The notes beneath the pieces were generated by a model, which saw only the letters and a list, made by a program, of their open reading frames with translations, was not told where the DNA came from and searched no databases. Made by a program: the position numbers and the translations under genes. From Cydia pomonella (lineage: Eukaryota; Arthropoda; Insecta; Lepidoptera; Tortricidae), in contig NC_084725.1 of the NCBI RefSeq assembly GCF_033807575.1, forward strand, positions 7,785,001 through 7,849,000: a DNA stretch of 64,000 bases. Direction: 5' to 3'. This document shows, in pieces, positions 13,105 to 24,865 of this stretch (position 1 is the stretch's first letter; the number at the start of each line of letters is the position of its first letter).

Positions 13105-14435
13105 AAAAGCGGCCAAGTGCGAGTCGGACTCGCGCATGAAGGGTTCCGTACCATTTAAGACGTATTAAAAAAAAATCTACTTGCTAGATCTTGTTCAACA
13201 TTTTACCACTTTGGACACACATTTTACCACTTTGGGACTGTCTCTCGCGCAAACTATTCAGTTTAGAAAAAAATGATGTTAGAAACCTAAATATCATTTT
13301 TGAAGACCTATCCATAGATACCCCACACGTATGGGTTTGAAGAAAAAAATTTTTTTTTAATTTATTGACGTATTAAAAAAAAACTATTCACTAGATCTCG
13401 TTCAAACCAATTTTCGGTGGAAGTTTGCATGGTAATGTATATCATATATTTTTTTTAGATTTTTCATTCTGTTATTTTAGAAGTTACAGGGGGGGGGACA
13501 CACATTTTTTCACTTTGGAAGTGTCTCTCGCGCAAACTATTCAGTTTAGAAAAAAATGATATTAGAAACCTAAATATCATTTTTGAAGACCTATCCATAG
13601 ATACCCCACACGTATGGGTTTGATGAAAATTTTTTTTTTTTAATTTTTATGACGTATTAAAAAAAACTACTTACTAGATCTCGTTCGAACCAATTTTCGG
13701 TGGAAGTTTGCATGGCAATGTATATCATATATTTTTTTTAGATTTTTCATTCTGTTATTTTAGAAGTTACAGGGGGGGGGACACACATTTTTTCACTTTG
13801 GAAGTGTCTCTCGCGCAAACTATTCAGTTTAGAAAAAAATGATATTAGAAACCTAAATATCATTTTTGAAGACCTATCCATAGATACCCCACACGTATGG
13901 GTTTGATGAAAAAATTTTTTTTTTTAAATTTTTATGACGTTTAAAAAAAAAAACTACTTACTAGATCTCGTTCGAACCAATTTTCGGTGGAAGTTTGCAT
14001 GGCAATGTATATCATATATTTTTTTTAGATTTTTCATTCTGTTATTTTAGAAGTTACGGGGGGGGGGACACACTTTTTACCACTTTGGAAGTGTCTCTCG
14101 CGCAAACTTTTCAGTTTAGAAAAAAATGATATTAGAAACCTCAATATCATTTTTAAAGACCTATCCATAGATACCCCACACGTATGAGTTTGATGAAAAA
14201 AGATTTTTTGAGTTTCAGTTCTAAGTATGGGGAACCCCCAAAATTTATTGTTTTTTTTCTATTTTTGTGTGAACATCATAATGCGGTTCATAGAATACAT
14301 CTACTTACCAAGTTTGAACAGTATAGCTTTTATAGTTTCGGAAAAAAGTGGCTGTGACAGAATCGGACAGACAGACGGACATGACGAATCTATAAGGGTT
14401 CCGTTTTTTGCCATTTGGCTACGGAACCCTAAAAA
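13105..14435 (+). mobile_element. 'GGGTTCCGTA' lepidopteran element with internal tandem array
   Basis: It starts CGGCCAAGTGCGAGTCGGAC...AAGGGTTCCGTACCATT and ends GGGTTCCGTTTTTTGCC...GGCTACGGAACCCTAAAAA, giving subterminal inverted GGGTTCCGTA motifs. Related copies occur at 28310, 37047 and, reversed, 56237. The middle is a long tandem array (separate entry). No protein-coding region. The class is uncertain; I know the family only as a widespread lepidopteran repeat. Confidence 0.75.
13150..14215. repeat. 284-bp tandem repeat array, about 3.7 units
   Basis: The marker GACCTATCCATAGATACCCC starts at 13305, 13588, 13871 and 14158 (spacing 283, 283, 287). Each unit contains a GTCTCTCGCGCAAACT motif, a long poly-G run and a GACGT(A)TTAAAAAAA junction. 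The two central units are nearly identical; the outermost ones are more diverged. Confidence 0.95.
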
Positions 14436-14694
14436 GCATCTATCAAGGTTCAGGAAGTCGACACGATAGCGTGTTTCGACCGCAAGACTTGCAGGTGCTA
14501 ACCGCGGTAAATAAATGAGCAAGTAATACGTTGATCAATCGGATGCCCTGTATTCCGACATTTGCTCTTTGTCTTGACTGAGCCAAATCTCATAAATAGG
14601 TATCTGTAATTTCTGGCAAAAGAGTAGTGGATCCTGACACTTGTCGTTTTATTACATTATAAAGTAGGCTTTAAAAATCGCGACAGGCTTAAGA

Positions 14695-14935
14695 GAGCTA
14701 GGGGCTTAGCCAAGGTGACAATCGCTGACGCTCCGGAGCATAACGTAATGCTACGGCGCGTTAACGATTGGCACGTTGGCTACGCACCCTGCCCGCATAG
14801 CCAACGTGCCTATCGTTCACGCTCCATTACGAACGAAACGCAACTGTCACAGTCGCTCCATATGGAAGAGTGATAGAGAGAGATAACTACGTTACGCTAC
14901 GGAGCGTTAACGATTGTAACGTTGGCTACGCGGGC
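14695..14935. mobile_element. Palindromic MITE-like repeat
   Basis: Several inverted blocks: GATTGGCACGTTGGCTACGC against GCATAGCCAACGTGCCTATC, and repeated ACGCTCC/GGAGCGT words. A related fragment lies at 16285-16385 (AACGAAACGCAACTGTCAC, TATGGAAGA.TGATAGAGAGA). Ends were not resolved. Confidence 0.6.
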
Positions 14936-15744
14936 TGATATTTTAGGTTAGGCTTGATAAAGTAAATTAAAACAAGTTTAATTATTTTACATTTTCGATA
15001 GAAATGTAATAGGATAAAAATATTATTGTTTTTGTATGTTTTTTAACGAACATTACCGTTGTCCAACACGCAATGAACGCAAAAAATCAGCGCAGCGCAA
15101 AAACCGTGTGTACCAAATCGCAACAAAACAGCTATCTATAAGTATGCATTTGAGCTAGAATCGACTTAAACTAAAATATACCATAACTAGGTCATTATTA
15201 TAAATGCTTACAACCAAAAATCATTATCTTAATTGGGATCATCACCATAAGGCTATTGAACTCGTCAGACAATGGTATTGACAATGACTCCCACCGATCG
15301 CACCTCTGACCCACATCGGGTGACCTCAAGAACCGTTGGCTGAGCTTAGTTCGAAAGTGAGCTGTTGCCTACGGTATTTTGTGTCTAGACAAAAAGTTAA
15401 TGTTAGCTTGAATGTGTTGCTAGCTTTTGTCCAGCTTTCAGCTTTGTACACACCCCTTCTTCACTCCTAAACCTTCAGTGTCTTCTTACGTCATTCGGGT
15501 ATGATTACCACGAATAAAGTAGGAATTAAGATATATATTAAATTAACACACAATACAAATTGACACTGTCAAAACCATAGATTTATAATTAGCCTAGATG
15601 CCTAGTCGTACATCCCTAGTGAAGCCATTTCGAGTACGACATTATGTCGCCCTCGTGTCATCGTATCCGAACGGCCCTCGCAGTACTCAAGGTCGAGTTG
15701 GTTTATGTACACCTCCCGGTTATAAATTAAAAAATACAAGAAAG

Positions 15745-16236
15745 ATGGTTGTTTGTGCGGTGAATGGGTGTCACAACACATCAGTGAATAAAAACAAACC
15801 GCCTGATATAACATTTCACGCGTAAGTATCCAGTTTAATGTGATATTTTTACGTAATTGTAAATACAAAAATCCAAATTTTCGTCAGCCGCCATTACTTA
15901 TAAATGTTGCCAGGTGATATGAATCTTTTTTCCTCCAAATGAGGCATGACGATTACATTGATAAAATAAAATTAATATGCTTACTTTAATTTCCTTGTAT
16001 GACTGTAGAAAATATTCTTTTTTAGTTTTTCATTCTTTTATTTCAAATTATGTTTTGTCTTTTATAAAATTACAGTTTATATTCATATTTTTATTTTGAG
16101 TGATATTCGTTTTAGATTTCCGACTGATCCGCTTCTGTCTGCGAGATGGACGGAAAAAATGAGATTAAATAGGAACGATGCAATATGGAAACCGACTAAA
16201 CATAGTCGAATATGCTCTCGCCATTTTGATGAGCAA
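15745..16236 (+). CDS. THAP-domain zinc finger protein, N-terminal part (two exons)
   Basis: Exon A 15745-15821 (donor GTAAGT, phase 2) and exon B 16116-16236 (acceptor TTCGTTTTAG, donor GTAAAG, phase 0). The joined product opens MVVCAVNGCHN, continues FHAFPTDPLLSARWTEKMRL and ends WKPTKHSRICSRHFDEQ. This is the THAP C2CH zinc-binding domain: Cys4 and Cys9 (C-x4-C), then ICSRH (C-x2-H), with the invariant Trp, Phe and Pro residues. THAP domains are DNA-binding modules of nuclear regulators and of P-element-type transposases. I start at 15745 because THAP domains normally begin at Met-x-x-Cys; an in-frame ATG exists 49 codons upstream at 15598. The final part of the domain (about 20 residues with AVPTIF-like sequence) and all downstream exons were not found, so this could be a gene with a long intron, a transposon-derived remnant or a pseudogene. 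Unspliced, exon B runs to a stop two codons later. Confidence 0.88.
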
Positions 16237-16284
16237 GTAAAGTAAATTGTATTTGTGGAACACAGGTGTTACAGTTAAGGTCTG

Positions 16285-16385
16285 TAAAAACGAAACGCAA
16301 CTGTCACTTATATGGAAGACTGATAGAGAGACACGTTTCGTTGTCGAAGCAATAGCGATTGCAACCTTGGCTAGGCCGGCAGGTA
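16285..16385. mobile_element. MITE fragment related to 14.7 kb element
   Basis: Shares AACGAAACGCAACTGTCAC and the ATATGGAAGAnTGATAGAGA block with the 14695-14935 repeat. It begins about 50 nt behind THAP exon B. Confidence 0.6.
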
Positions 16386-16389
16386 CAAT

Positions 16390-17610
16390 TACTAGTACCT
16401 ACTGACGATAAATAGTTATTTGTTTTACAAGAGGGAAATTTGTTGTTTAACCGCTCGTGCTAATTAGCAATATTCTCGAGCTAGATAAAGATCCCAAAAT
16501 TTCTAAAAATGGAATCTTGATCGTTGCGAGGGTTTCAAGTTACGAGAGTTAAACAAATTTTGCCCCAAGTAAAACACAAAACTTTTCACCACACCAGCCC
16601 GAAGAAAATATTAAATGTAAGATATCAAATAAAATCAAACCAAATCGAATCCAAATGATCGTCATTAAATATTTATCATTTAAAATCATTATTCCAAAGT
16701 CAATTCTACCAGCTATTATCTGTGCACATTTGTACAATAAAAAAATAAACGTTTTTTACTTAAACATTATTTCACAAAGTACAGAAATGCATGCAGTCCT
16801 TAAAGAAACCTTGAAAGCTTTTGCTATAAATTTAGTGGTTAAAATCCATCTACTTTAAGGGGAATAAATGAACTCTGGCAACCCGTTTTTGTATATGTGT
16901 GTGTCGCTGAGCGTAAGACACGAGCGTCGCACGCACACATCGATCGTGTTTCGGCTTCACTTTTGACAGATTAGCCTTATGAGGACTAACTGTCTATGTG
17001 TGATAGGTCAGTGGTCAAAACATTCACTGCCAAGAACAAGTATGTGTGTTAATTTTGTATTGGAAATGGGGCACTTGGCACTGAAAGTGTTAATGTCGGT
17101 AAAAATACTAAAATGACATGTGTATACCGTGACTATGTATCGTGATGTTTTGTCCAAATCTGTTCAGTATTTTTGAATCAAAGAAAACAAACATTCTTAA
17201 ACATCCTAACAAATGATTACGTTCTGAATTTCCTTCTGATTCATTTTATTTTTAACTATTTGCTATTGAACATTTCTTAAATTCTTTCTGCAAACTGAAA
17301 AATACACCGACTATTCTCAGTCGCCTCGCATAGATGTGAAGCAAAAATATACCCATGCACTTTCAACTATATTTTCATTAGTAAGTCACGGCTCGAATCG
17401 AACAGTCTGGAATGGTACCTATTTCAGAGTCTACTGAACCGTGCGACTGGTAATTTGCAGTGGGGTCGATAATACATCGCTATCGTATTTGTCATTCGTT
17501 CTTTACTAAATTTTAAGTGTATGAGTTATTTTGATAACGCGTCGCGTGTGCTAATTAAAATCGGCATACAATTCGATATTCGCAGATCCGTATACCCGTA
17601 GTCACTAACA
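16390..17610. other. No gene seen
   Basis: Unrecognised AT-rich sequence; opposed 60-70 codon ORFs at 16549-16858 have no domain. Confidence 0.5.
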
Positions 17611-17618
17611 GTGTCAAA

Positions 17619-17742
17619 ACTGACATATACGCTATCGAGAACATAATTTACTTTCTATACAACTCGCTCGCACTTATATGCGAGTACGAGCGAGATGCAT
17701 AGAAAGTAAGTTACGTTCTCGATAGCGTTTATGTCAGTACCG
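17619..17742. mobile_element. Palindromic MITE
   Basis: The arms GACATATACGCTATCGAGAA and TTCTCGATAGCGTTTATGTC, with inner arms TACTTTCTAT.../ATAGAAAGTA and CTCGCTCG/CGAGCGAG, form one nearly continuous hairpin. Confidence 0.75.
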
Positions 17743-18974
17743 AACTGGTGGTAGCCACACTGATAATTCGGAATGTAAAAGTAACTGTCTGTTTTTACCA
17801 TATGACTAAGCGCGCTTGCTTTAAGCACTGAACTTTTAACTAAATAAAGGTGCGGCGGGAGTAATATTTAAATTTCAATGAGATATATACTCGACAAAGA
17901 CCTCTAAAAATGAGAAAGTCTTTATTGGGAAGGAGCGACGAAATTTATAAAATAGCAGACGAAATCCCGAGCAGAAGCTACTTAGAGAAAATTTTATAGC
18001 ATCAATGCTATAAAAACTGTCATGTCTAAAGCTTACCTATTTACGTTTTAAATACCGTTTGAAATATCAATTGAAGCATTGTATGCTAATAGACTAAAAG
18101 CTCTTACATTTTTTTGATCTTATGAAGTACAGTTGCCCGACATTGACTCATCCTCGGAGCTTTTTCCTGTTAAGTATGTCTGCGACATGATAAGACGCAG
18201 GACCATTCCAATCGATTACCGAATACAAGTAACTCGAATGCCAGTATAAATGAGATCTCCTATTAAACATGGTTGTTACGGGTCTCTAACTCACGATATA
18301 CTAGCGCCTGAGACCTACGTTCGCGTATCCTGTGTTAATATACAGGCAGAAGTCAAGCTCCATTGGGTTAACATATGACGCAATATTCTTGTACGACACA
18401 AAGAATGCCTCTTTGTATTAATATGCAATGTATTTGCTGTAGGTATGATTTCACTCGACTATCTGTGCCTGTGGGTTGCAATTGACGTCCATTTTATACG
18501 ATGATGGCAAACAACCGGCCGGCCGGTCTACATGAGAGTAAGCCAAATCATCACTTGGGTCTTTCCGACCCTTTGGTATATGAGGACTCGCTTTGTAAGT
18601 TTAGTTGTGTTTTCGCGGGACTTTTAATACATAGGTTGTTTGTTGGTTTTAATATACAGAAGTGGATAACCGTGTAGTCCGTGTATAACCTAATAGCATA
18701 ACTATTGGGATACCACGAGTGCGAGCCAAATGATTTTGGCGCAGTTAGTTAAATTAGGTATACTTAATTGGCCCGTAGTTAAAATCTGCAACCTAGATAC
18801 GGTTACGGCAAAACGGCGAATATTTTATGAATCATCCTATCATAGATCATTTTTACGATGTAAGTGATCATAAAGATTAATTGTCTCCATTTGATTTCCT
18901 ATATAATGTCGCAAATGGGTTAATAGCGGTTTTATTATTCGTTCATTATTTTTTAGAACTTCATTCAAATCAGT

Positions 18975-19160
18975 ACCCCTAGTGTAAATTTATTCGATAA
19001 CGAAACGTGACGTACGCGTTTGCGTTAAGTCTCATTTTGTATGGGATTTCGAGTTTCCAAAACGTCCCGCTTGGCGCGCTGTTTCCAAATCCCATACAAA
19101 ATTAGACTTAAGCAAACGCGTACGTCACGTCACGCTATCGAATAAATTTACACTAGGGGT
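18975..19160. mobile_element. Palindromic MITE with 5-bp duplication
   Basis: Ends ACCCCTAGTGTAAATTTATT and AATAAATTTACACTAGGGGT are perfect inverted repeats; inner arms (ACGTACGCGTTTG/CAAACGCGTACGT, CAAATCCCATACAAAAT/ATTTTGTATGGGATTT) continue the pairing. Flanked by TCAGT on both sides (18970-18974 and 19161-19165). Confidence 0.85.
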
Positions 19161-19236
19161 TCAGTTCATTCTGAAACTATCCTATAAAAGTCTAAATGTT
19201 TCCCGAAGTTTTACAGGTCATATCTAGACCTCATAC

Positions 19237-19440
19237 CAGGGATCGGAAACAGGTATTTTTTGTATGGGAACGAAAACGGTATTTTTTCGTTCTTTGTTAA
19301 TTATTTCATTCCTAATCGGGCAATCTAATAATACGAAGTCGTTATGTAAAAACACAACTGAGTCCTACATTTTGAGTATAAAATAAACCGAAATATATGG
19401 TTATTTCGATGTTTTTGCAAAAAACCGGTTCCGATCCCTG
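19237..19440. mobile_element. 204-bp hAT-type MITE
   Basis: Ends CAGGGATCGGAAAC and GGTTCCGATCCCTG, flanked by a perfect 8-bp duplication CCTCATAC (19229-19236 and 19441-19448). The 8-bp duplication and CAGGG termini indicate hAT. No coding capacity. Confidence 0.9.
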
Positions 19441-19914
19441 CCTCATACACATACTGAGGTCAAAAGGACATGATTTTTTACAAACAATTAGTTGACAACA
19501 AATAGGACACTCATTAACAAAGAAAAGGTTTAATAATTTTTTTACAAAATTATTCAGTCCGCGAAAGGGATGCGTAAATTAGCCCCGGGTCAAAAAGTTC
19601 GGAATCCCCTAGAATAAACTATCCCAACATTCCCAACACACTGGCCTATAAAACTTTGACTTGTCTAAGTAGGATTTACGGCATCTCATGAGGCTAATAA
19701 GTTAGGCAGTGTCACCTGAAGGAGGATTAGTTGTGACCCCTACCTGTTTATAATGCATGCCCCGTAATAGACCCGTGAGGTCGCACATAGATTTAGGAGC
19801 TTTATATACGGACAGGTTAACCTATTAAGATAACGGTCTGGTACAAAATTAATTTTGTAATTGCCGACACGTCTGCAAAATATATCTTATTTCTTAGATA
19901 AAAAAGAAAACTCA

Positions 19915-19992
19915 CTGTCTCGGCCGAGACTCGAACTAGCGACGCCGGAATACCAGCCAGACCGTCGCTCTACAAGCTGGGTTACCGTGACA
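19915..19992 (-). repeat. tRNA-like sequence
   Basis: On the - strand an A-box-like TAACCCAGCTTGTAGAGCGA and a B-box-like AGTTCGAGTCTCGGCC are spaced as in a tRNA head. The acceptor stem does not close cleanly. More likely a SINE head than a functional tRNA. Confidence 0.45.
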
Positions 19993-19999
19993 TTTGACT

Positions 20000-22165
20000 T
20001 TTAATATTTCCTCATGCACCTAGCGACTTCGTAAAAAAACGTCTAATACAAAATTTTAAGAACAAAGGGTCACAACATCTGAACATTATATTTATATGAA
20101 TCTTGCTTGCGTGCTTCTTCATACGTACAAATCGTACAATGTGTACGGTGGACGCGTCAAGTAAGCTTTGCCGTCGAGTTCTCCTTGAAAATGCTTCAGA
20201 GGTTTATTATATACTGGTTATGTTGCTACGAAATGTGACTATGGCACCGTTTTTAGAGGACCTTTGGCTTTTAGGATTTTAGTTCTAATTACGAATATCT
20301 GCCGTTTTGAAAGCGAAGTTGTTTAGGTGCTCGAGTATTCTAGCCGGAATAGCACTTTTAGTTGGCCTAGGCAGTTAGGTAATAGCCAGGATACTAAGGT
20401 AGCAAGGTTTCAAAGTTTTAATGGAATAGTTTTAACATTTATGTGACACAGTTTCAAATGTACAGCTAAAGTTTTAGGTTTAAATGATTATGCATAGAAC
20501 TATATTATACAATTGGGATTGGGATACATAGACAATCGTGCGGTAAAACCTGTCCAGGCATTTAGCCTGCAGAGCGTCTTAATTTTAGACATGAACACGC
20601 ACTAAAATCATTAATATATCTTTTCTACCGCATTAAATGTAACTAATATAGGTACACAGGTAACTATGTTCACTTTTCTTTTGAACATGTAAAACAACAT
20701 CGCCAATTCAAGAGCCCGTATGCGTGCACGCTTAAAATTATTTTCAATGCATTGTTTCCAATAACTATTAGCATAACAATACCCAGGTATTACAAATGCG
20801 GCCAAATTTCAATGTAAACACTATCGGTTACGTCTGTTATGTTTATGATGTAAGGCGACCTGTATTCGATATGTTTATGCAGTTTTTATATTTAAATGTA
20901 AATGAGGACTATCTCGCTAGATGGCTGAATCAAGGGTCATATATATAGTAGAATGAATAATTTGCATATATGTATATTCGTTTATTTAAGCACATGTACA
21001 ACACAATAAATACAAGTGCTTTAACCTATTACGAGTAGCACCCACTCCCACTTTTAGGAACCCATCATTTTTCTAATGCTGTTAGGTAGAGATATAGTAG
21101 AAAATCGAATCAAACGCCGTAACCCAGGTGTACCCAAGTGGGTATACAATGGGCGCTAATTGGTTAATACGTAAATTGATATAGAAAATATCTGAATTCC
21201 ATCAATAAAATAGCCACTACACAATAGTGTTATAATTACAATTCCGCTAAGCCATTTGATTGTAGAACGTGCCAAATAAATAGATATACTATCATACATT
21301 CATCGGGTAAAACGTTGCTTAGAGTTATTGTAGCCTTCAATAACTTACATCTATATGTATATGTTTGTATTTATGTCAGTTAGCATAACGATTGAATTAA
21401 CTGTAAATTACATCTCTATGCTATACGTAGTGTCATATTTAATTATTTGCGGGAAACAGAAAATTTACTACGTTAATATATAAAATTGATTTCAGGTAGA
21501 CGATGCCAAATATCCAATACCAGTATCCTGGTTTGCGGTTATGTTAAAGTTAGGTGCATGAAGACCTAATTTTAACATCGCAAAACAGGAAATTGATAGC
21601 CGGAAATCAATACCTATCCTGTATAAGCCGTGAAATTATTTGTAAATAAATAGGAAATTAATTATTTTCCCGGGAAAACATACATATAAAAAAACATATG
21701 GTGGCTAATTATGTTTGTTTATGGTTATGTTCGGTATATGTAATTCATTTTATTAACTTCTATATTTATGTTGGGACTTTTTCGTAAGGAATCTCACTCA
21801 CCTGTTGAAGATGTCTTCACTTGTGCCTTGTGCCGTGCCGGACTCTCAAAACTTTCGGAAAACCGATAATGAAATTCGCGACTCTGCCTGCTACCAGCTT
21901 AGTTATTAGTTTTCATTTTCACATTTTTTCTTCATATGACTTTTCTCTTTTCTGGGTCATGGGGGAACACAACAATTTGGTCCAAGTTTTTGCTGTAGAC
22001 ATACCCAAAACTAAAGGCCATAAAATCTAATATGTTCATTGTAACTACATTGACTTTAAAATCATTATACGCACACAAGTTGTTACCTTTTGTCTACAGC
22101 ATTTAGTAATAGCTTTTGTATACACATTCCATCCAGAAATCTGATATTATATCAAAAAGAGACTT
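20000..22165. other. No gene seen
   Basis: AT-rich sequence without recognised repeats or splice-supported exons. Confidence 0.5.
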
Positions 22166-22169
22166 TAGA

Positions 22170-22335
22170 CATCCAGTGCGTAATAATGCCGCCATCTCCT
22201 TCGAGGTCTGCCGTGACGCCGCGCTGTTTGGTGTCCACTCGGTAGTTTGCTTAGCCCACAAGTCGTTTGACCGATGCATGGACCTAGAATGCTATTGTTC
22301 CTCTATGGGCAGATGTGTCCGGCCTAGTCCCATTT
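22170..22335 (-). mobile_element. Probable LINE reverse-transcriptase remnant
   Basis: On the - strand the frames read RSNDLWAKQTTEWTP and, after a frameshift, RRHGRPRRRWRHYYA. 'TEWxP...GRPxxRWxDD' is typical of the C-terminal region of RTE-like endonuclease/reverse transcriptases. The block is frameshifted and short. Confidence 0.45.
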
Positions 22336-22659
22336 AAACTTCGTGGCTGTCAGGGCTACGTCGGGTTCTTTGGTTTTGGGGCGCAAGATGTAATTTCTGA
22401 GTATAAGCAGTTTAATTTTATTTAATTACTTAGTTTAAACCATATATTACATTCTTTGCCCGCTTTGGTTTAAACGTCACATGAAAATGGTGTCACAATG
22501 GCGATGTCACTGTCAGTCCATAGATAAACACAAACTCTAAGGTAATAATAGAGTTTAAAATTCAAATATTAATTGTAAACCTCTTTCAAAAAGTACAATC
22601 AATTTAATTCCCGTAACAGATTTATTCGATATATCGATAATAAAAAAAACTAGAACTTG

Positions 22660-22880
22660 CCACAACTAGAACGTAGCACGGACTTATAAGATTAACTTTA
22701 TATCTCCATGGAACGTAGTGATTTTATGACGTAGTGTTATATTCAAAGAGCATATAATCACTACGTTCTAGTTAGGTTTATTCAACGTAGTGATTATATG
22801 CTCTTTGGGTTTATTCTCCTTGATTATATGCTCTTTGGTCACACGTATTAGCAAAGAGCATATAATCACTACGTTCACTG
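22660..22880. repeat. Cluster of inverted AACGTAGTGATTATATGCTCTTTG units
   Basis: The unit occurs as CAAAGAGCATATAATCACTA at 22746 and 22855, and in the opposite orientation at 22789 and, shortened, at 22822. A diverged AACGTAGTGATTTTATGACG lies at 22712. Units alternate in orientation, so several hairpins compete. Confidence 0.85.
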
Positions 22881-22884
22881 GTGA

Positions 22885-24020
22885 TAGCTGTCTAAGTACC
22901 CTATCGGTATGAAAATAATAAATAAATAAGTAAAAGAATAATACTTATGTAAACTATTATATTATTAATCAATTTGTATAAAACAACTACATACATGAAT
23001 ATCTGATATTCACAAATCTTGAAAGCTACCAGGTATTTTGTATATAAAAATTTTACGAACTTCCAACCTTTTAATACCATAGCATCTTTTGACTGAAACT
23101 GCTATTAAATGTTTTACAGCTGACGTCTGAAGACTTAGGTAATAATGTATTTCTCATCTTTTCAGATATTTCCAGGAATGGAGCCGTCACCCACAAACTC
23201 CGACATCTTACTATCAAGATTATTATGAATTGAAACAGCGAACCCTCGCTGTTATGTCTCCTCTTAAGGTTTAGTTTGTGAGTATCCTGCTTTATTTTAC
23301 TGAGTATTACTTGAATATAACCTTTCGTAATATGCCTCTCGTACGTTTTCTATTGAATCAATATCTTTCTAATAGTTATTTCAAGTACAAACGGCTATAG
23401 GATACGGGTTGATAAAGAGTCAAAAAGATCCCAGCGGTTTCGAGTTTCAATTGCAAAACCTCTTCTACGATACAACTCCAGCAATTCCTTGAAATAACCA
23501 AGTCCAAACGGCTTAGACAGACACAAAAAGGTAAAAAAGCTGCTCCGGTTTTAATTCCCATACGCAATTACGAGGAGTTTGTGACACAAGTAGCGTGGTG
23601 TTATTATCGTTTCGATGTCTTATCTCATACTTAAGTTATTAAAGAAATGATCTGCAATTGTAAATCGACATACGCGCAGATCAGGATTTTTCTCTGGTCT
23701 CTGTCATTAAGACTTGCCATTGTATTATTATTTTATTCTAATATATTTCTAATGACGGACGTGTGGCGAATGTTTAATTCAATAAATGCTACTAGGTCAA
23801 AGTAGTTTCCTCGTTTTCCGCAACTCAAACATATATGAATATGAATGTTTGAAACAGAGATATGCGACATGCGTCCTCAGATTCTTTCATGGTTTTTATG
23901 TCTCACACCACCTTATTTACTTAAAATTATCCAGATAATCGATTAACGCCTTCATATACAGGAAGCCTATCCACTCCGTTATAATATAACACCATATCTT
24001 CTCTCTTCTCTTCTTCTTCT
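22885..24020. other. No gene supported
   Basis: AT-rich; possible small exons around 23120-23275 were considered and not accepted. Confidence 0.45.
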
Positions 24021-24023
24021 TCT

Positions 24024-24105
24024 CAGCATATTTGCGTCCACTGCTGAACATATGATGCCTCTTTCATGGATTTCCATGTTGTTCTGTATGCGCCATATGT
24101 TTTCG
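24024..24105 (-). mobile_element. Short retroelement fragment
   Basis: CGTCCACTGCTGAACATATG.TGCCTC and TTTCCATGTTGTTCTGTATG resemble the reverse of the common lepidopteran retroelement tail (GGCCTATGTCCAGCAGTGGACG). Only about 80 bp are left. Confidence 0.5.
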
Positions 24106-24349
24106 TTAAAGGCATACTAGGTATCAGAATACCTATATAGACAATGCAGCTCCCTTAGCCCTCAATATTAGGCTACCTGTACCTATATACATAGAACCAC
24201 TCGAGCTGGGAGAAATCATTTTATTGAGTGAATCAAAATTTTCTTGTCACTCGTTGCCAAGATTACAGTCCCTGGGGGTCACTCTTAAAACCCTGGTTTT
24301 ATGGGATTTAAAAAAAGCAAACAATCATTTTTACTTAGCATATTTGTCG

Positions 24350-24690
24350 AAGCGCTGGTGGTCTAGCGGTAAGAGCGTGCGACTTGCAATCTGGCGGTCG
24401 CGGATTCAAACACTTCAAACCCGGCTCGTACCAATGAGTTTTTCGAAACTTATGTACGTAATATGATATGATATTTACCAGTCCCTTTTCGGTGAAGGCA
24501 AACATCATGAGGAAACCGGACTAATCCCAATAAGCCCTAGTTTACCCTCTGGGTTGGAAGGCCAGATGGCAGTAGCTTTCGTAAAAATTAGTGCCTGCGC
24601 CAATTCTTGGGTATTGTCGCCAAGCTGACCCCAGGTTCCCATGAGCTGTGGCAAAACGCCGTTATCCCGGTGAGAAAGATGATGATATTA
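24350..24690 (+). mobile_element. tRNA-derived SINE, second family
   Basis: A tRNA-like head (GCGCTGGTGGTCTAGCGGTA, B-box region CGCGGATTCAAA) is followed by the body GGTGAAGGCAAACATCATGA.GAAACCGGACTAATCCC, CTCTGGGTTGGAAGGCCAGA and a (GATGAT)n-like end. It differs in body from the 12 kb SINE family. Confidence 0.85.
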
Positions 24691-24865
24691 GTAGAACATT
24701 ACATATAGTATAACATTTTTTTCTAACAAACAATGCTACTATTGTCGCCTGGTTGACGGGACAGAATAACAGCAACAATAAGTTGATCCACGCTGTTACT
24801 CAATTATTTTAATTTTACCTTTCAAAGGTCAACACTCCACAATGGACACACTGCATGTGGGCCAC

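Noticed and set aside
21811..21910. Open stretch with CAVPDSQNFRKTDN, considered as the missing AVPTIF part of the THAP domain
   Set aside because: The match is only three residues, there is no acceptor at the right place and phase, and no further THAP features.
23120..23275. Two possible small exons (acceptor TTTTACAG with 19 nt and donor GTAATA; acceptor TCTTTTCAG followed by an open stretch reading YFQEWSRHPQTPTSYYQDYY in one frame)
   Set aside because: The frames that splice phase allows from THAP exon B end quickly in stops, the open frame has no recognised similarity, and no good donor follows. Could be real but cannot be supported.
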